From contig CAIJMI010000003.1 of NCBI GenBank assembly GCA_903821745.1, positions 41,189 through 105,188 on the forward strand: a stretch of 64,000 bases of DNA, given 5' to 3'. The notes beneath the pieces were generated by a model that was given only the letters and a program-made list of their open reading frames with translations, had not been told where the DNA came from and made no database searches. Shown here one piece after another: positions 1 to 6,515 of the stretch. The stretch is from Candidatus Gottesmanbacteria bacterium. GTDB taxonomy: Bacteria > Patescibacteria > Microgenomatia > UBA10105 > UBA927. The position numbers were made by a program, and so were the translations under genes. The first letter of the stretch is position 1. Every line of letters starts with the position of its first letter.

Positions 1-110
1 TTTGTGGAAAAGACGCAACGGAAGCATATAATACAATACGAGAGGGCAGCGGACATTCAAATAAAGCGACAAAACTCTTACAATCTTTTTATGTAGGCAC
101 TACTCAATAA
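1..110 (+). CDS. Cytochrome b5-like heme-binding protein, 3' end only
   Basis: Reading from base 3 gives a 35-residue open tail that begins CGKDATEAYNT, contains GHS and ends in a YVGTTQ stretch before TAA at 108-110. CGKDAT...GHS...LLQS(F/Y)Y(V/I)G is the second half of the cytochrome b5 fold, and the His of GHS is one of the two axial heme ligands. The HPGG half with the other ligand lies outside the window. The gene ends 6 nt before a small membrane protein with three histidines, which suggests a two-gene electron-transfer unit. The family call rests on 35 residues only. Heme use is inferred from the family. Confidence 0.7.
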   Translation, partial: CGKDATEAYNTIREGSGHSNKATKLLQSFYVGTTQ

Positions 111-116
111 CGTTAT

Positions 117-386
117 ATGAGAAACACACAATTATATCTGTTTTGTAAAAAAATTCATCGACTTCTCGTTATACTGATGATAGTTCTTGGAAGTATCATG
201 GCTGGAACTGGTTATATGATGCATGAGGGCGTATACATCCTCGTATCAGCTATACAAATTCGATTCTTTCACAATAATTTAAGCATTCTTTTTTCCATTA
301 TTCTTGGAATCATGTCTCTCACAGGACTATACCTGTTTCTCTTTCCTTATCTCAAAGTAAAAAGAGAACCGCCACTAAGTAATTGA
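117..386 (+). CDS. Small membrane protein with conserved-looking His (possible b-type heme anchor)
   Basis: This 89-residue protein has two strong hydrophobic helices, about residues 15-35 and 53-78. Histidines sit at the helix edges: H14 (KIHR) before helix 1, H36 (MMHEG) after it, and H52 (FHNNLS) at the start of helix 2. KIHR followed by a hydrophobic helix recalls PepSY-associated and cytochrome b561-like membrane helices. It starts 6 nt after the cytochrome b5-like gene and is probably cotranscribed, so it may be that protein's membrane partner. No Shine-Dalgarno is obvious, so translational coupling is likely. Its last 12 nt overlap the 3' end of convergent greA. The biochemical role is inferred, not shown. 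Confidence 0.6.
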   Translation: MRNTQLYLFCKKIHRLLVILMIVLGSIMAGTGYMMHEGVYILVSAIQIRFFHNNLSILFSIILGIMSLTGLYLFLFPYLKVKREPPLSN

Positions 387-848
387 AGAAATTGAATACG
401 TAACTACCCCAGATGGAATTATCACCTCCACCGAATCTTTTTCTTTCTTTCCCATTAATGCCTTGCCAATAGGAGAAAAATATGAAATAGTATGTTGCTT
501 TGGATCTGATTCATATCCCCCAACGATTGTATAGGTCATCTCTTTTTGCCCATCTGATATCGTAACAACGCTTCCAATATCAACAAATCCCATACGGCTC
601 GATTCGACAACTTTTCCAAAACGAATTAATCGTTCTAAATGTCTCAGTCTTGTATCAAGTGATGATAATTTCGCACGCGCAGCTTTGTAATATCCATTTT
701 CAGACAGGTCTCCCATTTCACGGGCTTTTCTTAAATGTTCAACTGCTTCCGGTCGTTCATCGGTAAGCTTCTTTTTTTCATCGAGAAGCTGTTGATACCC
801 GATAGCTGTAAATGGAATGCGTTTTGGTTTAGGTGCAAAAACCTTCAT
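375..848 (-). CDS. greA: Transcription elongation factor GreA/GreB
   Basis: GreA-type factors enter the RNA polymerase secondary channel and stimulate cleavage of backtracked transcripts. The 157-residue protein has the long N-terminal coiled coil with the acidic tip motif GDLSENGYYKAA (D47 to about A58), followed by the C-terminal FKBP-like domain with GSVVTI and the SPIGKALMGK motif near the end. The length matches the family (about 158). The start overlaps the upstream peroxiredoxin stop as ATGA, so the two are translationally coupled. It is the last gene of the run PPIase, small membrane protein, rubrerythrin, peroxiredoxin, greA. GreA and GreB cannot be separated with certainty from sequence alone. 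Confidence 0.93.
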   Translation of the reverse strand: MKVFAPKPKRIPFTAIGYQQLLDEKKKLTDERPEAVEHLRKAREMGDLSENGYYKAARAKLSSLDTRLRHLERLIRFGKVVESSRMGFVDIGSVVTISDGQKEMTYTIVGGYESDPKQHTISYFSPIGKALMGKKEKDSVEVIIPSGVVTYSISSIT

Positions 849-1294
849 GATAATGTTTTAATGTCAGCTAAAATCTGTCCAGCATGAATAAGTGGATTGA
901 CATTTTCATATATCTTCTTTATTGTCCCATCTGGTCCAATGATTGTTGTCGTTCGTTTCACTCCTTCAAATTCTCTGCCCATAAATTTCTTCATTCCCCA
1001 CGCATGGTACGCCTGAATGGTTTTCTTTGATTCATCGCTCAAAATCGGAAAATTAAGACGATACTTATCCGCAAATTTTTTATGAGAAGCAATAGCATCC
1101 TTTGAAACGCCAAGAATGATCACTCCTAGATTCTTAAAATCCGCGGAGCTATCCCGAAAACTACATGCTTCTTTCGTACAACCTGGTGTATTATCTTTTG
1201 GATAAAAATAAAGGACGACCCACTTTCCTTTATAGTCAGAAAGCGAACGCATCCTACCTGTTTGATCAGGCAATCGAAAAGAAGGGGCTTGCAT
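845..1294 (-). CDS. bcp: Thiol peroxidase / peroxiredoxin (Bcp/PrxQ type)
   Basis: This protein reduces hydroperoxides through a cysteine thiol. The 149-residue chain has the Prx active-site motif with peroxidatic Cys39 (PGCT) and a second Cys44 five residues later, the atypical two-Cys spacing of the Bcp/PrxQ subfamily. The thioredoxin-fold pieces VVLYFYPKDNTPGC and GVSKD are clear, and the length is normal for the family. It lies 6 nt downstream of rubrerythrin and overlaps greA by 4 nt, so the operon joins peroxide reduction with a transcription factor. The electron donor (thioredoxin or similar) is not in the window. Confidence 0.95.
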   Translation of the reverse strand: MQAPSFRLPDQTGRMRSLSDYKGKWVVLYFYPKDNTPGCTKEACSFRDSSADFKNLGVIILGVSKDAIASHKKFADKYRLNFPILSDESKKTIQAYHAWGMKKFMGREFEGVKRTTTIIGPDGTIKKIYENVNPLIHAGQILADIKTLS

Positions 1295-1300
1295 AATAAT

Positions 1301-1873
1301 TTACCGAATCAGTCCAATCGGCATATACCACGTATATGGTTTTTGACAAACTGGGCACTTGGAAGGGGGAGTTTTCCCGCGATGAATATATCCACAGTTT
1401 ACACATTTCCACTCGTATTCAGTATTTTGATCATACAGTGTTTTACTGTCTAATTGTTTCGCGATAATGAGGTACCGTTCTTCATGTTTCTCTTCGACCT
1501 TTTTTAAATTACCAAACAATCGTGTTGCTTCAACATCACGTTCTGCGATTGCAGTTTTTTCAAAATTCGGGTACATCGTTGTCCATTCATATTTTTCCCC
1601 TGCTGCCGCCATGTTGAGGTTTTCAACGGTATTTGTGGAGTATGCATGAATATCGAGTGTCACATCAGGAACTGACACTTCACCTTTTATCTTTTCATAA
1701 AGTTCCTCCGCATGTGCACGTTCATTTTCACCTGTTTCTTCAAAAACACGAGCAATCCACTCAAGATTTTCTTTTCTCGCCATTTTCGCAAAAATATTAT
1801 ATTTATTTCTTGCCTGGCTCTCGCCTGCAAATGCTTTAAGAAGATTTTGTTGGGTTTGGGATGATGTATTCAT
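1301..1873 (-). CDS. Rubrerythrin
   Basis: Rubrerythrin is a cytosolic non-heme diiron peroxidase of anaerobes. The N-terminal four-helix ferritin-like domain shows the metal-binding motifs FAGESQARNKY, EETGENERAHAEEL and KVEEKHEERY. The C-terminus is a rubredoxin-like knuckle with CVNCGY and CPVCQKP. An ATG at 1885 overlaps a perfect TATAAT (1884-1889 complement), so I chose the next in-frame ATG at 1873, ten bases after the -10 box, giving 190 residues. It is followed after 6 nt by peroxiredoxin, so the two peroxide-removing enzymes form one unit. The membrane-protein gene upstream ends 24 nt before this start. Confidence 0.95.
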   Translation of the reverse strand: MNTSSQTQQNLLKAFAGESQARNKYNIFAKMARKENLEWIARVFEETGENERAHAEELYEKIKGEVSVPDVTLDIHAYSTNTVENLNMAAAGEKYEWTTMYPNFEKTAIAERDVEATRLFGNLKKVEEKHEERYLIIAKQLDSKTLYDQNTEYEWKCVNCGYIHRGKTPPSKCPVCQKPYTWYMPIGLIR

Positions 1874-1883
1874 AATACTTATC

Positions 1884-1889
1884 ATTATA
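1884..1889 (-). promoter_or_regulatory. -10 box (TATAAT) of rubrerythrin
   Basis: On the minus strand TATAAT lies 10 nt before the chosen rubrerythrin ATG. No convincing -35 hexamer is visible 17 bp upstream and there is no Shine-Dalgarno. A nearly leaderless mRNA is predicted. Confidence 0.55.
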
Positions 1890-1896
1890 CAATGCT

Positions 1897-2163
1897 TTAC
1901 CTAATTTTTTTTCTTAACCAAGATTGTTTTATTATTCCAAGGGTCAACGTTGAAAGAAAAAATCCAACCGACGGAACGATTGCATTTAACCATGGATCTT
2001 TCACTTGAATAATCTGTAAATATAACCCAATCGCTATATACGTAAACACAATAACGGTAATTCTTCTAATCCAACTTGTCTCCCATTGTTTATCAAGTTC
2101 CACCCGCCTATTTCGTTTCTCAATTGCAAGTATTCGCTGTTCTAATTCATGAATATCATTCAT
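1897..2163 (-). CDS. Small two-helix membrane protein with N-terminal coiled coil
   Basis: I recognise no named family. The 88-residue protein begins with a charged, heptad-like stretch (residues 3-28, MNDIHELEQRILAIEKRNRR) that probably forms a short coiled coil. Two membrane helices follow, about residues 33-50 and 60-78, and a basic tail WLRKKIR, so both ends are likely cytoplasmic. It starts 2 nt after the PPIase stop and ends 24 nt before rubrerythrin, so it is transcribed with the PPIase. Proteins of this shape are common in CPR and archaeal genomes. A role in binding or multimerising at the membrane is only a guess. Confidence 0.6.
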   Translation of the reverse strand: MNDIHELEQRILAIEKRNRRVELDKQWETSWIRRITVIVFTYIAIGLYLQIIQVKDPWLNAIVPSVGFFLSTLTLGIIKQSWLRKKIR

Positions 2164-2165
2164 AA

Positions 2166-2885
2166 TTATTTTTCAATAACTTCTACTGATGTAATCTTCA
2201 CCGGATCCACTGGTGTTGAACCTTCACCCCCTGATTTCGTCGGCGCCGTTGCTATTTTGTCAACGACATCCATGCCTGCTGTAACACGACCGAAAATGAC
2301 ATAATTTTTTGGAAGTGGGACATCTGCATGCATAATAAAAAATTGACTTCCATTCGTGTTTGGACCAGCATTTGCCATAGCTATTGTTCTTCTCGTGTAC
2401 TCCCCTGTAAATGGTTCATCATCAAATGTATATCCAGGACTTCCGCTCCCTGTTCCTGTCGGATCACCACCCTGAATCATAAACCCCTTAATTACCCGAT
2501 GGAAAATGGTATTATTATAAAAATTCTTTCGAGATAATGCGACAAAATTATTTACCGTTATCGGTGTAGCGCTTACTGTTAAGGAAACGGTAATGTCTCC
2601 AAGACTCGTTTTTAAAATTGCCTGATATGTTTTCTTTGTATCAATTTCCATAGCGTACGGTCCTTTCTTTTGATTAATTGTTGGTACTGGTGTTGATGTA
2701 GATGTTGGAACAGCTGATGTTACCTCATCGCTAAATGATGATGCTGGCTTGTTTTGCATAGTTTGTAACTTGATAGATTCTCCTAATACTGTAGCCTCTT
2801 CCACTGGTCGGGTTTTCAACCAAATCGCCACGCCCCCAAACATAAATGCAAGTATTATCACAACAATGCTTATCCGTTTTATCAT
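2166..2885 (-). CDS. Membrane-anchored cyclophilin-type peptidyl-prolyl isomerase
   Basis: Cyclophilins catalyse cis-trans isomerisation of Xaa-Pro bonds. The mature domain carries the hallmark active-site segments FHRVIKGFMIQGGDPTGTG, NTNGSQFFI and the C-terminal VFGRV. Before it come a membrane helix or signal anchor (about residues 6-22 from the chosen start) and a Ser/Thr/Pro-rich linker, so the isomerase domain is expected outside the membrane, acting in folding of exported proteins. The chosen ATG at 2885 gives 239 residues; an in-frame ATG at 2930 would lie upstream of the promoter. TACTAT lies 7 nt before the ATG with no ribosome site, so a leaderless mRNA is likely. It is divergent from the ZIP transporter. 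Confidence 0.92.
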   Translation of the reverse strand: MIKRISIVVIILAFMFGGVAIWLKTRPVEEATVLGESIKLQTMQNKPASSFSDEVTSAVPTSTSTPVPTINQKKGPYAMEIDTKKTYQAILKTSLGDITVSLTVSATPITVNNFVALSRKNFYNNTIFHRVIKGFMIQGGDPTGTGSGSPGYTFDDEPFTGEYTRRTIAMANAGPNTNGSQFFIMHADVPLPKNYVIFGRVTAGMDVVDKIATAPTKSGGEGSTPVDPVKITSVEVIEK

Positions 2886-2892
2886 ATGAGCT

Positions 2893-2931
2893 ATAGTACC
2901 ATATTTTTCTAATATTTTAATATGGTACAAT
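2893..2931. promoter_or_regulatory. Divergent PPIase/ZIP promoter region with 10-bp inverted repeat
   Basis: A perfect inverted repeat occupies 2896-2905 (GTACCATATT) and 2919-2928 (AATATGGTAC) with a 13-nt centre. Each outer end overlaps a -10-like box: ATAGTA at 2893-2898 reads TACTAT leftward to the PPIase, and TACAAT at 2926-2931 reads rightward to the ZIP gene. The arrangement could be an operator that blocks both promoters, or simply two mirrored -10 regions. Confidence 0.5.
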
Positions 2932-2945
2932 ATCGCCAGATACGT

Positions 2946-3668
2946 ATGCCGATCTTATTTGCAGTTCTTACTTTTATCTCAACCCTTTGTGGAGGTCTCG
3001 TTGCACTCCGGTTTAAAAATAAAATCCATTTAATTCTCGGATTTACTGCAGGAGTGCTTCTTGCTGTCGTCGCGTTTGATATTTTCCCAGAAATAAATGA
3101 TTTAACGGCAAAATTAAACGGTAACATTATGCACCCAATGATTGCACTCATTCTGGGATTCATGATGTTTCATATCCTAGAAAAAGTGCTGATTATGCAC
3201 TATGCAGAAGAAGATCAATATCATGCACATAAACATCCTGTTGTTGGTATCGCATCTGGTATTGCTATTGCACTTCATGCGTTTTTTGATGGTGTTGGTA
3301 TCGGACTTGGTTTTAAAATCTCTTCAACCATCGGTATATTTATTGCTCTTGCCGTTATTGCACATGATTTTTCAGATGGGTTAAATACTGTAACGTTAGC
3401 GCTTGTGAATAAAAATACCAGAAATAAAGCGATCAAACTTCTTTTGCTTGTGGCAATAGCACCAATTCTTGGAATATTTTCAACTAATTTCTTTACCATT
3501 TCTCCCTATTTTCTCCTTCTATATCTGGGGTATTTTTCGGGGTTTTTATTATATATTGGTGCCTCGGACATTTTACCAGAAGCACACAGTAGCCATTCAT
3601 CGCTCTCAACAATTCTAATGACAATCCTTGGAATTCTGCTTATTTTCTTTGTAAGTCAAATTGTCTAA
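2946..3668 (+). CDS. ZIP-family divalent metal transporter
   Basis: ZIP transporters move Zn2+ or other divalent ions into the cytoplasm. The 240-residue protein has about eight hydrophobic helices. It carries the family's metal-site helix motifs HAFFDGVGIGLGF and HDFSDGLN, and a His-rich cytoplasmic loop (HYAEEDQYHAHKHP) between early helices. I chose the ATG at 2946 because the upstream ATG at 2922 lies inside the promoter inverted repeat. It is a single gene, divergent from the PPIase, and ends 3 nt before the convergent alkD remnant. Substrate (Zn, Fe or Mn) cannot be told from the sequence. Confidence 0.93.
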   Translation: MPILFAVLTFISTLCGGLVALRFKNKIHLILGFTAGVLLAVVAFDIFPEINDLTAKLNGNIMHPMIALILGFMMFHILEKVLIMHYAEEDQYHAHKHPVVGIASGIAIALHAFFDGVGIGLGFKISSTIGIFIALAVIAHDFSDGLNTVTLALVNKNTRNKAIKLLLLVAIAPILGIFSTNFFTISPYFLLLYLGYFSGFLLYIGASDILPEAHSSHSSLSTILMTILGILLIFFVSQIV

Positions 3669-3671
3669 CGA

Positions 3672-4378
3672 TCATTTCTCCATGGCTTTTTTTCGAAGAT
3701 TTGCTGGCATGAGTTCGATTGCATATCGAAGTGCTGTTCTGGGCATTTCGTTTTTATGTCGCACAACATACTTAAATATTTCTTTTTGATGAAGTCTGCT
3801 TGCTTCTTTTAGCATCCATCCATATCCTTTTTGAACCATATCATCAGTGTCCAAAAGCAAAATATTAGCAATATCAAAGACCTCATCAAGAAATTTTCCA
3901 TGCTTTGCTGGTACTATGAGTGAAACTGCAGATGCACGTTTCACCCATCGATTTTTTGATTTTGCCCAAGTTTTTAACTCTTGGACATACTCTGGATACA
4001 TTTGGAAAAAATCACCGACAGTATGATTACAAAATCCGTCACACGATGCCCAATTCGTAATGTATGTATTGATCCAGTGATAAAAAACAGCAAAATCGGT
4101 CTTCTCAAATTGCCTTGCCATTCGTGGCACCCAAGTGGAAACAACAAATGATTCTTCCATGACACCTGATTTATAAAGTTCCTCGCAAAGGTCAAAAATT
4201 TCTTGCTTCGGAAGATCTTTTATTTCTTTCCAATATTTTTTGCAATATCAACTACCGTCCCAGTTGGTACTCCATATACGAGGATTGCTTCTTTGAAAAA
4301 ACGTTTTGCTGATTCCTTTCCATTCCTATCAGCATGTTCTTTTAAATCATTTCTGAGGAGGGATAAAACGTTCTTCAT
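3672..4378 (-). pseudogene. alkD: AlkD-like DNA alkylation repair protein, frameshifted
   Basis: The HEAT-repeat glycosylase AlkD removes N3- and N7-alkylpurines. The C-terminal 162 residues (from an ATG at 4160) show AlkD motifs: ESFVVSTWVPRM, WVKRASAVSL, QKGYGWMLKE and MPRTALRYAIE. The N-terminal part starts at ATG 4378 and reads MKNVLSLLRNDLKEHA to GTVVDIAKN, but hits TAA at 4220-4222 after 52 codons. The family continuation (YWKEIKDLPKQEIFDLCEELYKSG) sits in the -1 frame. The switch is at a run of six T on the plus strand (4236-4241, A6 in the gene); one more A would restore about 233 residues, near the usual 230-240. The start overlaps the engB stop as ATGA, which supports ATG 4378 as the real start. 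Cause could be mutation, assembly error or slippage. Confidence 0.8.
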
Positions 4379-4947
4379 ATCATGTGTTCCAGAGTTAAAA
4401 GAATAGAACTTCGACCTTCATTGGTCTTCGTGCTATAAGGAATTACAATTGCACCTCCGCTTTGTTTTGTTATTTCGTCAATTTGTTTTTTTTGTTCCAG
4501 TTTGGATAATTTATCTATTTTGTTTGCAATGATAATCCTATCAATTTTTAACTTTGCTAGGTAGTCGACCATTTGTAAATCAAAATCTGTCATACCAACA
4601 ACACTGTCTACAATATGAATAACAACCCGCCGTTTCACTTCGGAATATTCAAAATACCACATCATCATTTTTCGATATCGTTCACGTTCATCAGCTGACG
4701 CATGCGCAAAACCATATCCAGGAAAATCAACAAAATAAAACTTGTTGTTGATCACAAAAATATCAAGATGTTTGGTTTTGCCTGGAGCTTTACTCGATCG
4801 AGCTAATTTCTCATGTACAAGGGAATTAATGACGCTAGACTTTCCAACATTTGATCTTCCAACAAAAGCAACTTGGAATTTAGCGTCATAAAGAATCTTA
4901 TCTGTGCCATTAATACTTTTGACAAATACTGCTGATGTTATCGTCAT
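4375..4947 (-). CDS. engB: Ribosome biogenesis GTPase EngB/YsxC
   Basis: EngB is an essential GTPase in large-subunit assembly. The protein of 190 residues (from ATG 4947) has the P-loop GRSNVGKSS at about 30-38, switch I TKHLD, G3 DFPGYG, G4 NKID and a late Ser-Thr-Lys G5-like stretch. An ATG at 4995 exists, but TATAAT lies between it and 4947, so the internal ATG is the start and gives the usual family length. The -10 box ends 6 nt before this ATG and there is no Shine-Dalgarno, so a leaderless transcript is likely. Its stop overlaps the start of the frameshifted alkD. Confidence 0.94.
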   Translation of the reverse strand: MTITSAVFVKSINGTDKILYDAKFQVAFVGRSNVGKSSVINSLVHEKLARSSKAPGKTKHLDIFVINNKFYFVDFPGYGFAHASADERERYRKMMMWYFEYSEVKRRVVIHIVDSVVGMTDFDLQMVDYLAKLKIDRIIIANKIDKLSKLEQKKQIDEITKQSGGAIVIPYSTKTNEGRSSILLTLEHMI

Positions 4948-4953
4948 GCCCGT

Positions 4954-4959
4954 ATTATA
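4954..4959 (-). promoter_or_regulatory. -10 box (TATAAT) of engB, leaderless type
   Basis: Perfect TATAAT on the minus strand ends 6 nt before the engB ATG. Transcription would begin at or next to the start codon. No good -35 box is seen. Confidence 0.6.
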
Positions 4960-5041
4960 CCAAGTATGTACCTTTAGCACCCATATTAGCCTCATAAGCC
5001 TATAAAATAACCGCTTCTACTGATTTTTATAGCTAATCAGC

Positions 5042-5070
5042 TTGATTTGACGATCAAATCCGCGTATAAT
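5042..5070 (+). promoter_or_regulatory. Sigma70-type promoter of the 5084 gene
   Basis: TTGATT at 5042-5047, a 17-bp spacer, and TATAAT at 5065-5070, 13 nt before the ATG at 5084. Spacing and both boxes are near consensus. Confidence 0.65.
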
Positions 5071-5083
5071 TCGCAAAACCACT

Positions 5084-6142
5084 ATGGGACTCGAAAATAG
5101 ACTCCATCATTTTGATGGACCACAACATTTTTTCCATTGTTTACCTGTGGAGGACTTATCGGAATTTAATTCTTTAAACTTACGTCAATGGGAAACACAA
5201 GCAGGACCGAAAACATTCGTGGAACGATTTCTCATTGAGGGTGTTGGATTTTTTCCGGACAAAATGATTATTCCGCGCTCCATTGTAGAAGTGACTGATA
5301 TTCCTCGTATCAAACAACTCCTTGAAGAAGGAATCGATCAAAAATATTCCATGGGTGTACGAACGATTTCAGAAAAACCTACTCTTTTTGGTAATAAATT
5401 ACCTTGGGATATGGAAATAAATACACCAGAAAAAATCAATATGTTTATTTCTGCAACACTCCCTTTATGGCAAGATTATTCAAAAAATAACGGACTCACT
5501 ATTAATCAATTGATCATTATGAAAAATTTACCCGAGATAGGAACAAAACATTCCGACAAAAATCAATTTGTTGCAAGACTGAGATGGGACTCAATGAGTG
5601 ACCGTTCCAATGAACTTACACCGTATCAACTTACATTAGAAATGGTTTCGGGAACCAATCAGCTTCGCGGTTTAGATACCTGTATGGAAGATACACAAGT
5701 AAATCAATCGGTCCTTTTTCGTTATCAGGCAAAATATTCACCAACGCGATACTTTCTAGGAGGAACCGTAACCATCGGAACTAAATATTTTATCGAACTT
5801 CAGACAGAAGCAAAAAAAATTTTGATAGAAAACCAGTTTATGTTACCCGATTCTGTACGAGCGACACTTCGCTCGGAAGAACTCCCATATATCGATACAC
5901 TGTTAACTTTTTTACGTGAGGCAGCGGTTGATCCGAATATTCAATTACTTGAACGATTTGAGTTCTTTTCCTCGATTGGCCTTTCAGCAGTAGAAATTCA
6001 GGGATATACCAATAAAGCCGACAAAAACTACGCACGTATTTATGGACTCAGGGGACACAAAGATGAAACAAAAACTGGCTTAGATCAATTTACTAAAAAT
6101 ATAGAAGAATTATCAACAAGAAACTTATTGAAATCCTTTTAA
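5084..6142 (+). CDS. Uncharacterised 352-residue soluble protein
   Basis: I do not recognise this protein. It has no signal peptide, membrane helix, Cys cluster or nucleotide-binding motif that I can see. The middle contains alternating hydrophobic stretches (FVARLRWDSMSD, RYFLGGTVTIGTKYFIELQ) that suggest a beta-rich core, with helical ends. It has its own promoter and stands alone between engB and a convergent alkyltransferase gene, whose 3' end it overlaps by 4 nt. Codon use and AT content look like those of the neighbours, so recent transfer is not indicated. The duplicated look of the two RYF/RFL-type strands may mean a repeated domain, but this is weak. Confidence 0.75.
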   Translation: MGLENRLHHFDGPQHFFHCLPVEDLSEFNSLNLRQWETQAGPKTFVERFLIEGVGFFPDKMIIPRSIVEVTDIPRIKQLLEEGIDQKYSMGVRTISEKPTLFGNKLPWDMEINTPEKINMFISATLPLWQDYSKNNGLTINQLIIMKNLPEIGTKHSDKNQFVARLRWDSMSDRSNELTPYQLTLEMVSGTNQLRGLDTCMEDTQVNQSVLFRYQAKYSPTRYFLGGTVTIGTKYFIELQTEAKKILIENQFMLPDSVRATLRSEELPYIDTLLTFLREAAVDPNIQLLERFEFFSSIGLSAVEIQGYTNKADKNYARIYGLRGHKDETKTGLDQFTKNIEELSTRNLLKSF

Positions 6143-6444
6143 CTCTCGGACCAACGACTTATAGAAAGATCCACTCTTGCCTTCTTAAACATAACCCCTT
6201 CATGTATAAGCATTGATTTCTTTTTTACAATTCCGCCGGGAGCAGAATATCCTGTAAGTTTTCCATCTGATGCAACAACTCTATGACAGGGAACTCTAGG
6301 AGCGAAAGGATTTTTTTTCATGAACATACCAACAGCCCGCGCAGCTTTTGCGTTTCCTGCAAGTCGTGCAATTTGCCCATATGTAGCAACTTTTCCTTTT
6401 GGAATTTTTGCTGTTATTTTATACACAGTATCTCTAAATGACAT
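6139..6444 (-). CDS. O6-alkylguanine-DNA alkyltransferase, DNA-binding domain only
   Basis: The 101 residues correspond to the C-terminal domain of Ogt/MGMT. They include the helix-turn-helix region KIPKGKVATYGQIARLAG, the arginine-finger part KAARAVGMFMKKNP, and the active-site motif PCHRVV with the acceptor Cys present. The GYSAPGG loop follows. Family proteins with a Trp in place of this Cys (ATL proteins) cannot transfer alkyl groups; this one keeps it, so repair activity is possible despite the missing N-terminal domain. TAAAAT at 6453-6458 (minus) lies 8 nt before the ATG without a Shine-Dalgarno, so a leaderless mRNA is likely. The 3' end overlaps the convergent 5084-6142 gene by 4 nt. 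Confidence 0.88.
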   Translation of the reverse strand: MSFRDTVYKITAKIPKGKVATYGQIARLAGNAKAARAVGMFMKKNPFAPRVPCHRVVASDGKLTGYSAPGGIVKKKSMLIHEGVMFKKARVDLSISRWSES

Positions 6445-6515
6445 ATAAAAACATTTTACAACAATATTGTTTTTCTAAAGTAGCACAACAAAAATCAATA
6501 ATTATTTTGCTTTAA

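Noticed and set aside
1873..1885. Rubrerythrin start at ATG 1885
   Set aside because: That ATG overlaps the TATAAT box and cannot be in a transcript started from it; ATG 1873 starts the conserved sequence.
4220..4245. Programmed -1 frameshift in alkD
   Set aside because: The heptamer A AAA AAT is not a strong slippery site and no stable downstream pseudoknot is evident; a simple one-base loss is the more economical reading, though slippage is not excluded.
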